Below are positions 7,890 through 16,946 of a stretch of 43,252 nucleotides of DNA, piece by piece. The DNA is from Streptomyces galbus (GTDB lineage: Bacteria; Actinomycetota; Actinomycetes; Streptomycetales; Streptomycetaceae): positions 1-43,252 of the forward strand of contig NZ_SZPR01000033.1 of NCBI RefSeq assembly GCF_005280195.1, given 5' to 3'. Both the position numbers and the translations under genes were made by a program. Position 1 is the stretch's first letter, and each line of letters opens with the position of its first letter. Under the pieces are notes generated by a model that did no database searches, had not been told where the DNA came from, and was given only the letters and a program-made list of their open reading frames with translations.

Positions 7890-9098
7890 TCACCCGTCGA
7901 CCCGCACCGTGAACTCGCCCTCGGCGACCCGGGCGCGCAGCGCCTCGTCCGCCGCCACCTCGCCCGGGTCGCGCACCACGTGCCCGTCGGCCCGCTGCAG
8001 CACCGCGTACCCGCGCCGCAGCGTCATCGCCGGGGACAGTGCCACCACCCGCGCGTGCGTGTGCGTCAGCTCCGACTCGGCGCGGTCCAGCAGGTGGCCC
8101 AGGCAGCGCCGCCCGCGGTCGACGAGGGAGGCGACGTGGTCGGCCCGCTCGTCGATCATCCGGTGCGGATCCTGTATCGCCGGGCGCGCGAGCGCGTGGG
8201 CGAGCCCGCGCTCCTCCCGGTCCACCAGCGCCCCCACGCACCGCCGCGCCCGGTCCCGCAGGGCCCGTACGCGCTGCATCTCCTCGCCCACGTCCGGCAC
8301 GACCTTCTTGGCCGCGTCGGTCGGGGTGGAGGCGCGCAGGTCCGCCACGTGGTCGAGGAGCGGGCTGTCGGGCTCGTGCCCGATCGCCGAGACCACCGGC
8401 GTACGGCACGCGGCGACCGCGCGGACGAGCTGCTCGTCGGAGAACGGCAGCAGGTCCTCCACGCTGCCCCCGCCGCGCGCGACGATGATCACGTCCACGT
8501 CGTCCAGCGCGTCCAGCTCCTTCACGGCCTGCACGACCTGCGGGACCGCGTGCACGCCCTGCACGGCGACGTTGCGCACCTCGAAGCGGACGGCCGGCCA
8601 GCGGTGCCGGGCGTTCTCCAGCACGTCCCGCTCGGCGGCCGAGGCCCGGCCGCAGACCAGCCCGACGAGCTGCGGCAGGAACGGCAGCGGCTTCTTGCGC
8701 TCCGGCGCGAACAGGCCCTCGGCGGCGAGCGACTTCTTCAGCTGCTCCAGCCGCGCGAGCAGCTCGCCCATGCCCACCGGCCGGATCTCGGCGGCCCTCA
8801 GCGAGAGCTGGCCGCGCGGGGCGTACCACTCCGGCTTGGCGTGCACGACCACGCGCGCGCCCTCGCCCACGATGTCGGCGACCGCGTCGAACACCTGCCG
8901 GTAGCAGGTGACGCTCACGGAGATGTCGTACGACGGGTCGCGCAGCGTCAGGAACACCACGCCCGCCCCCGGACGCCGCGACAACTGGGTGATCTGCCCC
9001 TCGACCCAGATCGCGCCGAGCCGGTCGATCCACCCCCCGATGAGCCGCGACACCTCGCCGACGGGCAGCGGGGCGTCCGCGGACGTGTTCACAGCCAT
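7890..9098 (-). CDS. xseA: Exodeoxyribonuclease VII large subunit
   Basis: A 402-aa protein, normal for actinobacterial XseA. The N-terminal OB-fold (about 10-110) includes VGEVSRLIGGWIDRLGAIWV and WVEGQITQLSRR. The catalytic domain has IIVARGGGSVEDLLPF and SAIGHEPD, and it ends with the family tail LRRGYAVLQRADG. It forms the catalytic subunit of exonuclease VII. It is divergent from ispH (80-bp gap) and followed by xseB. The start is ATG 9098. Confidence 0.95.
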   Translation of the reverse strand: MAVNTSADAPLPVGEVSRLIGGWIDRLGAIWVEGQITQLSRRPGAGVVFLTLRDPSYDISVSVTCYRQVFDAVADIVGEGARVVVHAKPEWYAPRGQLSLRAAEIRPVGMGELLARLEQLKKSLAAEGLFAPERKKPLPFLPQLVGLVCGRASAAERDVLENARHRWPAVRFEVRNVAVQGVHAVPQVVQAVKELDALDDVDVIIVARGGGSVEDLLPFSDEQLVRAVAACRTPVVSAIGHEPDSPLLDHVADLRASTPTDAAKKVVPDVGEEMQRVRALRDRARRCVGALVDREERGLAHALARPAIQDPHRMIDERADHVASLVDRGRRCLGHLLDRAESELTHTHARVVALSPAMTLRRGYAVLQRADGHVVRDPGEVAADEALRARVAEGEFTVRVDG

Positions 9099-9165
9099 GC
9101 GGCGAGCGTAACGGCAGGCACCGACAGCCCGGGGCAGGAGATCTTCGGGCCCCGGGGCGCGGCCT

Positions 9166-9171
9166 TACGAT
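9166..9171 (+). promoter_or_regulatory. Candidate -10 element of ispH (TACGAT)
   Basis: TACGAT fits the TANNNT consensus and ends 7 bp before the ATG at 9179. That spacing suggests a leaderless or nearly leaderless transcript and argues for 9179 rather than the upstream in-frame ATG at 9170, which overlaps the element. No clear -35 is visible. Confidence 0.5.
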
Positions 9172-9178
9172 GGGACCC

Positions 9179-10198
9179 ATGACCGCTTCGCCTGGCCGCC
9201 GTGTCCTGCTCGCCGCCCCCCGTGGCTACTGCGCCGGTGTGGACCGCGCCGTGATCGCCGTCGAGAAGGCCCTCGAGCAGTACGGGGCCCCCGTCTACGT
9301 CCGGCACGAGATCGTGCACAACAAGTACGTCGTGCAGACCCTCGAGAAGAAGGGCGCCGTCTTCGTCGAGCGCACGGAGGAGGTGCCGCCGGGCAACATC
9401 GTGATGTTCTCCGCGCACGGCGTCGCCCCCGTCGTCCACGAGGAGGCCGCACGCGGCCGGCTCGCCACCATCGACGCCACCTGCCCGCTGGTGACGAAGG
9501 TGCACAAGGAGGCCGTGCGCTTCGCCAACGACGACTTCGACATCCTGCTGATCGGGCACGAGGGCCACGAGGAGGTCATCGGCACGTCCGGCGAGGCCCC
9601 CGACCACATCCAGCTCGTCGACGGCCCCGAGGACGTCGCCAAGGTCGAGGTCCGCGACCCCTCCAAGGTCGTCTGGCTCTCCCAGACCACGCTCTCCGTG
9701 GACGAGACCATGGAGACGGTCGACGCCCTGAAGGAGAAGTTCCCGCAGCTCATCTCGCCGCCCAGCGACGACATCTGCTACGCCACGCAGAACCGTCAGC
9801 TCGCCGTCAAGCAGATGGGCGCGGAGGCCGAGCTGGTCATCGTGGTCGGCTCCCGCAACTCCTCCAACTCCAAGCGGCTGGTCGAGGTCGCCAAGCTCGC
9901 GGGCGCGCGCGCCGCGTACCTGGTCGACTTCGCCGACGAGATCGACGAGGCCTGGCTGGAGGGCGTCACCACGGTCGGCGTCACCTCGGGCGCGTCCGTG
10001 CCGGAGGTCCTGGTCGAGCAGGTCCTGGAGTGGCTCGCCCAGCGCGGCTACGGCGACGTGGAGATCGTCAAGGCGGCCGAGGAGTCCATCACCTTCTCGC
10101 TCCCCAAGGAGCTGCGCCGCGACCTGCGCGCGGAGGCGGCGACGCTGGTGGCCGAGCGCGGCGGCGCGGGCGTGACGGAGCCGGACCCCGCGCAGTGA
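9179..10198 (+). CDS. ispH: 4-hydroxy-3-methylbut-2-enyl diphosphate reductase (LytB/IspH)
   Basis: A 339-aa protein of standard length. The three [4Fe-4S] cysteines are in APRGYCAGVDRA, DATCPLV and DDICYATQNRQ. FSAHGVAP, a TTLSVDETM stretch and SRNSSNS are further family motifs. It catalyses the last step of the MEP isoprenoid pathway, giving isopentenyl and dimethylallyl diphosphate. It diverges from xseA and is followed after 46 bp by ppgK. The C-terminal tail after the last helix is Gly/Ala-rich, as is common in actinomycetes. Confidence 0.97.
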   Translation: MTASPGRRVLLAAPRGYCAGVDRAVIAVEKALEQYGAPVYVRHEIVHNKYVVQTLEKKGAVFVERTEEVPPGNIVMFSAHGVAPVVHEEAARGRLATIDATCPLVTKVHKEAVRFANDDFDILLIGHEGHEEVIGTSGEAPDHIQLVDGPEDVAKVEVRDPSKVVWLSQTTLSVDETMETVDALKEKFPQLISPPSDDICYATQNRQLAVKQMGAEAELVIVVGSRNSSNSKRLVEVAKLAGARAAYLVDFADEIDEAWLEGVTTVGVTSGASVPEVLVEQVLEWLAQRGYGDVEIVKAAEESITFSLPKELRRDLRAEAATLVAERGGAGVTEPDPAQ

Positions 10199-10244
10199 CC
10201 CGGGGGCGGCCGTGACCGCCGGTGGGCCGTCGTAACGTGGAGCC

Positions 10245-11006
10245 ATGCAGATCTTCGGTGTGGACATCGGCGGGTCCGGAATCAAGGGCGCCCCTGTGGA
10301 CCTGGACAAGGGCGACCTCGCGGCCGAGCGTTTCAAAGTGCTCACCCCGCACCCGGCCACGCCCGACGGCGTGGCCGACGGCGTGCGGCAGGTCGTCGAG
10401 CACTTCGGCTGGACGGGGCCGGTCGGACTGACCTTCCCGGGCGTGGTCACCGGCGGGGCGACGGTCCGCACCGCCGCCAACGTCGACAAGGGCTGGATCG
10501 ACACGGACGCGCGCGCGTTGTTCGCCGACCGGCTCGGCGGCCTCCCGGTGACGGTCGTCAACGACGCCGACGCGGCGGGCATCGCCGAGATGAGCTTCGG
10601 CGCGGGCAAGGGCCGCAAGGGCACCGTCGTCCTGCTCACCTTCGGCACCGGCATCGGCAGCGCCGTCTTCACCGACGGCGTCCTCGTGCCCAACACCGAG
10701 CTGGGCCACCTCGAACTGCACGGCCACGACGCGGAGAAGCGCGCCTCCAGCAAGGCCAAGGAGGACGAGGACCTGAGCTGGGAGCACTGGGCGCACCGCG
10801 TCCAGAAGTACCTCGCCCACGTCGAGATGCTCTTCTCGCCCGAGCTGTTCATCATCGGCGGCGGGGTCAGCCGCAAGGCCGCCAAGTTCCTGCCCCACGT
10901 CGAGGGCATCCGGGCCGAGATCGTCCCGGCCGAGCTGCAGAACAACGCCGGGATCGTGGGCGCGGCGATGCGGGCGGCGCAGGCGGAGGGGCACAGCCAG
11001 GGGTGA
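10245..11006 (+). CDS. ppgK: Polyphosphate glucokinase (ROK family)
   Basis: A 253-aa actin-like kinase. It shows the phosphate-1 motif DIGGSGIKGA, the catalytic NDADAAGIAE, the phosphate-2 loop TFGTGIGSA, the polyphosphate-glucokinase ELGHLELHGHDAE, and the adenosine motif FIIGGGVSRKAAKF. It phosphorylates glucose using polyphosphate or ATP. The short upstream sequence TAACGT-GGAGCC-ATG could be a -10 for a near-leaderless mRNA as well as an RBS. Placement after ispH matches the usual Streptomyces order. Confidence 0.93.
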   Translation: MQIFGVDIGGSGIKGAPVDLDKGDLAAERFKVLTPHPATPDGVADGVRQVVEHFGWTGPVGLTFPGVVTGGATVRTAANVDKGWIDTDARALFADRLGGLPVTVVNDADAAGIAEMSFGAGKGRKGTVVLLTFGTGIGSAVFTDGVLVPNTELGHLELHGHDAEKRASSKAKEDEDLSWEHWAHRVQKYLAHVEMLFSPELFIIGGGVSRKAAKFLPHVEGIRAEIVPAELQNNAGIVGAAMRAAQAEGHSQG

Positions 11007-11058
11007 GTCCGCGGGCCCGCTCGGCCCGGCCGGCGGCACCCCCGCGCGGGCCGGCCGC

Positions 11059-11955
11059 TCAGGGGGCCGCCGGCTGACGGCGGTTCCTGGCCCGCCGGTG
11101 GGCGGCGACCAGGGCGACCCGGCGCCCGAGCACCAGCAGGGCGGCGACCAGCGTCCCGGCGTACAGCCACGCGGCCTGCGTGGCGAGTGCGGTCAGCAGG
11201 CCCATCGCGTACGACCCGAGGCCGCCGTCGCCGTCGGCCACGGGGAGCAGCCCCACGGCGAAGGCGATCGGCAGGGCGACCGGCGCGGCCCGCAGGTCGC
11301 CCGGCCGCACCCACAGCGCGGTCAGCACGGACACCGGCAGGAACAGCACGCCGTACGCCGTCAGCGACGCCCCGCCCAGCCACCGGTCCACGCACCCGAG
11401 CGCGAGCATCAGCGCCACTGCGAGGAGTCCGGCCCCGAGACCGGTGAGCCGGGCGTGGGACGGCCGGCGCGGCGACGGGTCGGGGGCGGCGGGCACGGGG
11501 GGCCGTACGCCCCCGGCGGACTGCCGCGTCGTCCCGCCGGGGCGGGGCCGCGGGGGCTTGCCGGCCCGGGGAGCGGACCCGGAGGCGCCGGGCGTCCCGG
11601 TGCGCCGGGACGAGGACCCGCGGAAGGAGCGGGGGGTGCGCCGGGCCGGGCGGGGCCGGGGGGACCGGCCGGCCGGAGAGCCACCGGGGGCATCGGCGCC
11701 GTCGCCGCGCGGGGAGCCGTCCGTTCGTCCGGCCGCGTCCGCCCGCGCGGAGTCACGCGGGCGCCCCAGCGAACTCGACGGCCGCGGCGGTGCCTCGCCC
11801 CCGCTCCCACCCCCCGCCCCGCGTCCGGCCCTGCCTCCGCTCCTGCCCCCGCCCTTGCCGGCGCCGCCCGCCGCGCGGGCCGACTGGGGCGGCAGGGGCG
11901 AGGTGCCCGGCCGTGTTCCGTGCTGCTGTGAGGGGCGCCTTCCGTCATGCTCCAC
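11059..11955 (-). CDS. DUF6542-like membrane protein with long disordered N-terminus
   Basis: A 298-aa protein from a GTG at 11955. Residues 1-165 are Pro/Gly/Arg/Ser-rich and predicted disordered. The last 130 residues hold several hydrophobic segments (around LGAGLLAVALMLALGC, GVLFLPVSVLTALWV, APVALPIAFAVGLLPV and AWLYAGTLVAALLVLG), then a basic tail. This architecture and its place between ppgK and ychF match the uncharacterised DUF6542 proteins of Streptomyces. Function unknown. It is divergent from ychF across a 171-bp gap. Confidence 0.75.
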   Translation of the reverse strand: MEHDGRRPSQQHGTRPGTSPLPPQSARAAGGAGKGGGRSGGRAGRGAGGGSGGEAPPRPSSSLGRPRDSARADAAGRTDGSPRGDGADAPGGSPAGRSPRPRPARRTPRSFRGSSSRRTGTPGASGSAPRAGKPPRPRPGGTTRQSAGGVRPPVPAAPDPSPRRPSHARLTGLGAGLLAVALMLALGCVDRWLGGASLTAYGVLFLPVSVLTALWVRPGDLRAAPVALPIAFAVGLLPVADGDGGLGSYAMGLLTALATQAAWLYAGTLVAALLVLGRRVALVAAHRRARNRRQPAAP

Positions 11956-12063
11956 TGCTCCAACCTAGGTCTGCTCATATGCCGAACGGGGCGCGGGACA
12001 CGCCGTCGGCGGGACAGTGGCCAAGCGTTCGACAGCTCCGCCGGTCCGGGCGCGCGCACGCCG

Positions 12064-12069
12064 TAGACT
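12064..12069 (+). promoter_or_regulatory. Candidate -10 element of ychF (TAGACT)
   Basis: TAGACT fits the actinobacterial TANNNT -10 consensus and lies about 57 bp upstream of the GTG start. I see no clear -35 at the right spacing. The assignment is based only on this hexamer and its place in the divergent intergenic region. Confidence 0.4.
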
Positions 12070-12126
12070 GGTGGATCGGCCGGTCCCCTGGCCCCCTGGC
12101 CCTCACCACATACGGGAAGTCGCAAC

Positions 12127-13215
<1,089 letters not shown>

Positions 13216-13226
13216 TACGTTCGGCG

Positions 13227-13268
13227 AAAGGCCGTCTGACCTGCGACGGATCGGGTTAGGCGGCCTTT
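13227..13268 (+). terminator. Terminator-like hairpin after ychF
   Basis: AAAGGCCG (13227-13234) pairs with CGGCCTTT (13261-13268) across a 26-nt loop, and a short T run follows. It lies between ychF and the convergent integrase remnant, inside the island, and could replace the native terminator displaced to 26901. Confidence 0.5.
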
Positions 13269-13271
13269 TCG

Positions 13272-13289
13272 GTCCGCACAGAGTCCGCA
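13272..13289 (+). repeat. Left pair of integrase arm-type repeats (GTCCGCA)
   Basis: GTCCGCA at 13272-13278 and 13283-13289, 11 bp apart, about one helical turn. The same 7-mer recurs near the right end in the same orientation with the same spacing. Arm-site function is inferred from position and phasing. Confidence 0.55.
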
Positions 13290-13323
13290 GCGTGCTGACT
13301 TCGGTCGGCGCGCGGGGGAGCGG

Positions 13324-14150
13324 TTACGCCGCTTCGTCGACCGGTGGCTGGGCGTCGGTGGACTGGTCCGCGTACGCCTTGTCGACGGCGGCCCGGGTCC
13401 GCTCCTCGGAGTCGGGCCACAGGTGGGTGTAGATGTTCAGCGTCATGGCCGCGTTGGTGTGGCCGAGGCGCTCGGAGACCGTCTTCACGGACTCGCCGTG
13501 CTTGATCAGCAGGCTGGCGTAGTGGTGCCGGAGGGCGTGGGGTCCGGTGCCCTTCGGTATGCCGGCCTTCGCGCAGGCGGGCCGCCAGGACGCGTCCATG
13601 AAGTGCGTGTAGACCACGGGTCCGCCCTGCGGTGCCGTGAAGATCCAGCCCTCGGGCCCATCGGCGGGAAAGTCCCGCAGGTGGGCCTTCATCGCATCCA
13701 CCGGCATCCACCGCCATGCGGGGGAGCGGGACCGTGCGGTGCGAGCGAGCGGTCTTGGGCGGGCAGACGTACACGCCGTGCTTGGCGGTCTGCTGGATCT
13801 GCTGCTCGACCGAGACGGTCGCGTACGGCAAGTCCACATGCCGGAGCTGGAGACCGAACAGCTCGCCGGGGCGGAGCCCGGTGGCCGCGCCGAGCAGCAC
13901 GAGGCCCTTGTAGCGGGCGGGTGTCTCCTCGGACAGCGTCCGCACCTGCTCGACGGCCAGTGGCACGATCTTCTTCCGGGGTACCGAGGGCAGCTTCGCC
14001 TCGGCGCACGGGTTGTGGGGGATCATCCGGTCACGGACGGCTGCCCGGAAGACGGCGTTGACCGTGTTGAAGACCGTCCGTGAGGTACTGGCGGCCAGCC
14101 CGTGCGTGGTGGTCAGGCTGGTGACCCAGCTCTGTACGTCGCCGGGCGGT
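13324..14150 (-). pseudogene. Tyrosine recombinase/integrase, decapitated and frameshifted
   Basis: Homology begins mid core-binding domain (VQSWVTSLTTTHGLAAS, about 14130), runs through MIPHNPCAEAKL and the catalytic ATGLRPGELFGL (Arg I), then to RTVPLPRMAVDA. There a perfect 10-bp tandem duplication (13694-13713) shifts frame; the rest continues in a second frame with FTAPQGG, HALRHHYASLL (His/Arg II) and LGHTNAAMTLNIYTHL (His and Tyr nucleophile), ending at 13324. No ATG, GTG or TTG lies in frame between the TAG near 14246 and the ATG at 14026, so the arm-binding N-terminus and start are lost. All catalytic residues would be present if the frame were restored. It sits beside the att core and presumably inserted the island. 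Confidence 0.88.
13694..13713 (+). repeat. Perfect 10-bp tandem duplication in the integrase
   Basis: GCATCCACCG occurs twice head to tail (13694-13703 and 13704-13713). Removing one copy joins RMAV to DAMKAHL in one frame, giving a normal integrase sequence, so the duplication is the inactivating event. Confidence 0.88.
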
Positions 14151-14244
14151 CGTTTTGTTCTCTGATCGTCTTCCGGCCGGCCGGCGGCCCTTCCTCGATC
14201 GCCTATCCCTGGCTTGCGTGGAAATCGTCCTGAGCGAAGCCGCC

Positions 14245-14562
14245 ATGGCTAGGTGGACCCAGCAACGTGCATGTCAGGCAACCCCCGACGTGGTTGCTTC
14301 TTCGGAAAGGCAGTTCACCTCGATCGGGCTGCCGCCGTACCCGGCATGGTTCGAGCCGATGGGACGGCCCGTTCGGTGGTTCTCTGCCCCTGGTTTGCTG
14401 CTGTGCCTGGAGCCCGGTTCGCAGGGGAGGGATCTGGTTGTGATCGGCAGGACGGAGGATGATCTCCAGCTTGCCCTCGAAGCGATTCCTGGTGCCTGGC
14501 CTGCGGCCGCGCCAGTTGTAACGGGGCTGGTCGACGGGGGTGACTTCATTCTGCCGTTCTGA
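14245..14562 (+). CDS. Small hypothetical protein
   Basis: A 105-aa frame from ATG 14245; a longer version from 14155 would run antisense over the integrase remnant and lacks an obvious RBS. The sequence looks protein-like (GLPPYPAWFEPMGRP, SAPGLLLCLEPGS, DLVVIGRTEDDLQLALEAIP) with a likely alpha/beta composition, but I do not recognise a family. It lies at the junction where the integrase N-terminus was lost, so it could be a gene fragment brought in by that rearrangement. Confidence 0.45.
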   Translation: MARWTQQRACQATPDVVASSERQFTSIGLPPYPAWFEPMGRPVRWFSAPGLLLCLEPGSQGRDLVVIGRTEDDLQLALEAIPGAWPAAAPVVTGLVDGGDFILPF

Positions 14563-14651
14563 CGATCACGGCGGCTGAGCAAAGACGAGCGTTCGCAGGA
14601 GAGCGAAGGACCCTCGCTCGTAGGACCTGCGCTTGATGAACTTGGTACGTG

Positions 14652-15230
14652 TCAGGCTGCTTCGGTTTCGCTCGGAGTAACGGTCGCACCAGCCCGCACG
14701 GCCAGCAGCCGCTCCGCCCACGCCCAGGCCTCGACCACGTGTTCAGCCTGCAGCCCAGCACGGGGATCGGGTTGGATCAGGAGGGTCGCCGCGCCGCGGG
14801 CGGTGCGCTCTGCGGCCCAGGCGTGGTCGAGGCTGGTGAAGTCGTCGTCGATCCAGACGGCGGGGGCGTCTGCCAGCCAGGCGTCGACGTGGTCGCGTTT
14901 CCACAGGTAGCCGTTGGGGTGGCTGGTGGTGATCTGCGGGCGGGGGAGGTCGACGTGCGGCAGAGGGGGGAGGTCGAGGAGCGGTCCGATCAGGGTGGCG
15001 GCGTCCTGCCGCCAGCTGGTGCACCAGACCGGCGTGACGAGACCCGTACCGATCACGTCCATGAGCATGGGGCCGTGGGCGGGGTCAAGCCAGACGGTGA
15101 CCGGGTTGTCGGCGCTGCGGCCGGTGGGGACGACGTCGTGGCGGGCGTGGGTGGCCGGGGCCGAGCCGTGTTCGTCGGGGAAGGGTATGAGGACGCCGTC
15201 GATGTCGAGGAGCAGGTAGGGCGGGTGCAT
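14652..15230 (-). CDS. HAD-fold phosphatase of the Swiss-army-knife RNA-repair type
   Basis: A 192-aa single-domain HAD protein. The nucleophile motif is LLLDIDGVL (Asp9 and Asp11), motif II is in CTSWRQDA, and the acidic motif is VWIDDDF. The pattern resembles the compact HAD domain seen in multidomain RNA-repair ('Swiss Army Knife') proteins, where it is thought to remove end phosphates. Here it stands alone. The start ATG 15230 has a clear GGAGG. It is the last gene of a minus-strand operon with a methyltransferase, a kinase-like protein and an unknown protein. Substrate unknown. Confidence 0.75.
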   Translation of the reverse strand: MHPPYLLLDIDGVLIPFPDEHGSAPATHARHDVVPTGRSADNPVTVWLDPAHGPMLMDVIGTGLVTPVWCTSWRQDAATLIGPLLDLPPLPHVDLPRPQITTSHPNGYLWKRDHVDAWLADAPAVWIDDDFTSLDHAWAAERTARGAATLLIQPDPRAGLQAEHVVEAWAWAERLLAVRAGATVTPSETEAA

Positions 15231-15261
15231 CGGTCCTCCATAGGCCGGATGAACGCGGATG

Positions 15262-15954
15262 TCAGAGCTTGCGGGCGCGGATCAGCAGGGTGGTGGGCCA
15301 GTGGCCCATGCGGGGGTCGCGGAACTCCTGGGCTGAGGTGAGCCAGAAGCCCGCCTGGCTGAGGTGCCTCTCCCACCGGTCCGTGGAGAACTCCCAGCGG
15401 GCGATGGGTAGGCGGGTGCGATCGGGAAGAGTGACGTGGTCGCGACGAGGCCGGTCGTCGCCCGAGGGGCTTCGGCCACCACGCTGCGGGTGCGGGATGG
15501 AGAAGGCGAGCACTCGTCCGGGTGCGAGGCGTTGGGCGATGGCCGGGAGCAGGAGCTCGGGGGCGACGAGGCCGATGGCTCCGAAGACGGAGTAGATCGC
15601 GTCGAACTGATCGTCGGTGGCGTGCAGGTAGTGCAGGGCGTGGCCGGCGACGAAGGTGAGGGTGTTCAGCCGTCCGTAGTGGGAGCGGGCGCGGCGGACC
15701 TGGAGGCCGACCAGGTCGACGCCGGTGACGTGGGCGCCGTGGCGGGTGGCGAGGTGGGCGGCGTTGTGGCCGGGGCCGCAGCCGAGCTCCAGGAGCCGCT
15801 TGCCGCGCAGGTCGCGGCCGAGGATCTCGGCTCCGGGCCCTTGGCCGGGTCTCGTGGTCCATTCCATCCGTGCGGGTACGGAAAGGGGTTCGGCGAGTCC
15901 GGCGGCGGTGCGTTGGAGTGCATGGGCGTGACAGGGGGATGCCTGGGCGAGCAC
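15262..15954 (-). CDS. SAM-dependent methyltransferase (class I)
   Basis: A 230-aa Rossmann-type methyltransferase. Motif I is LLELGCGPGHNAAHLA (54-69), with the acidic residue of motif II in VTGVDLVGLQ and a later FDAIYSVFGAIG and LAPGRVLAFSIPHP typical of small-molecule methyltransferases. The start chosen is GTG 15954, 1 bp after the stop of the kinase-like gene and preceded by GGAG; a longer open frame upstream runs antisense in the neighbour and is not used. The target is unknown; its tight coupling to the kinase-like and HAD genes suggests a shared substrate. Confidence 0.82.
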   Translation of the reverse strand: MLAQASPCHAHALQRTAAGLAEPLSVPARMEWTTRPGQGPGAEILGRDLRGKRLLELGCGPGHNAAHLATRHGAHVTGVDLVGLQVRRARSHYGRLNTLTFVAGHALHYLHATDDQFDAIYSVFGAIGLVAPELLLPAIAQRLAPGRVLAFSIPHPQRGGRSPSGDDRPRRDHVTLPDRTRLPIARWEFSTDRWERHLSQAGFWLTSAQEFRDPRMGHWPTTLLIRARKL

Positions 15955-15955
15955 G

Positions 15956-16867
15956 TCAGATCTCCAGGAGGTGGAGGACGTCGGTGAGGTGGCGGTGGAC
16001 GGCCTTGATGTAGGCGGGGTCGGTGGCCGGGTCGTTGATCCAGCGGATGGACTGCTCCATGAACCACTCGACGGCCCACATGCGGTGCCAGCCCAGGGCC
16101 CAGTTCTCGGCGGTGAGCCCGCCGCGCGGGGCAAGGGCGTCGGGGGTGCCGCCGGCGGTGACGTACTGCTCCAGGAAGACGCGCAGGCGCACGGGGTGCG
16201 GGGGATCGATGGTGCCGTGCCAGCTGGCGAGGTCGAGCAGGCCGGGGCCGGTGAAGGCGCGGGCGAAGTCGAGCAGCCGCCAGCCGCGCTCGCCGATGTG
16301 GAGGCTGGTGGGGTGGAACTCGGAGTGCACCCAGCCGAACGGTTCCAGCGTCGCTCCGGCCGAGCGGGCCTCGGCGGCCTGGGCGATCCGGTCGAGCGCG
16401 TCCTCGACGTCGTCGGCGTCCTGCCACCGGTCGGCCTTGCGCAGCCGTTCGAGATGCTCCAGCGCCCTGGCCGGCAGCGTCCGCAGCCGGTTCTGATCGA
16501 GGACGGGCAAGGGCGGAGCCGTACGGGTGCCGTGGAGGACCACGGCCGCGGCGACGCCGTCGAGGTCGTCGGCCTCGCGTACGGACGGTCCGAGGTCCTC
16601 CATGAGCATGCCGAGCCAGCCGTCCAGGACGGCGGAGGCGTGGACCTGGGGGACTGGTACGCCGAGGGTGTGGGCCAGGCGGAGGGCCTGGTCCTCGCTG
16701 TCGAAGGGCTTCTTGGCGTACTTGAAGATGGCCGTGGAGCCGTCGGGGAAGGTGACGCGCTCGACGCCGGACATGGACCACACGCGTACCTCCTCCCGTA
16801 CGGCGGTGGTCTGGCCGGTCGCGGTGAGCAGGCTGTCGAGGAGTTCGGCGCTGGGGTTCATGGTCAC
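15956..16867 (-). CDS. Aminoglycoside-phosphotransferase-fold protein with degenerate catalytic loop
   Basis: A 303-aa kinase-like protein from GTG 16867 (upstream GGAG). The N-lobe contains TFPDGSTAIFKYAKK with the putative ATP-binding Lys, and LMEDLGP marks the hinge. The catalytic loop, normally HxDxxxxN, reads HSEFHPTS (181-188), so Asp is replaced by Glu and Asn by Ser. The metal-binding Asp200 is kept in LLDFARAF. Either activity is altered or it works as a pseudokinase or binding protein. It is the second gene of the minus-strand operon, between the unknown 249-aa gene and the methyltransferase. Confidence 0.78.
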   Translation of the reverse strand: MTMNPSAELLDSLLTATGQTTAVREEVRVWSMSGVERVTFPDGSTAIFKYAKKPFDSEDQALRLAHTLGVPVPQVHASAVLDGWLGMLMEDLGPSVREADDLDGVAAAVVLHGTRTAPPLPVLDQNRLRTLPARALEHLERLRKADRWQDADDVEDALDRIAQAAEARSAGATLEPFGWVHSEFHPTSLHIGERGWRLLDFARAFTGPGLLDLASWHGTIDPPHPVRLRVFLEQYVTAGGTPDALAPRGGLTAENWALGWHRMWAVEWFMEQSIRWINDPATDPAYIKAVHRHLTDVLHLLEI

Positions 16868-16946
16868 GAGAGGTCTCCGGGGAGAAGGTGGCGTCCGGGG
16901 CGGGCGAGGGATGCCGGCCCGCCCCGGAGCCTGATCGGGCGGTGGG

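Noticed and set aside
7291..9182. Long plus-strand frames over xseB/xseA
   Set aside because: Arg/Pro-rich shadows of xseA and xseB with no recognisable family or RBS.
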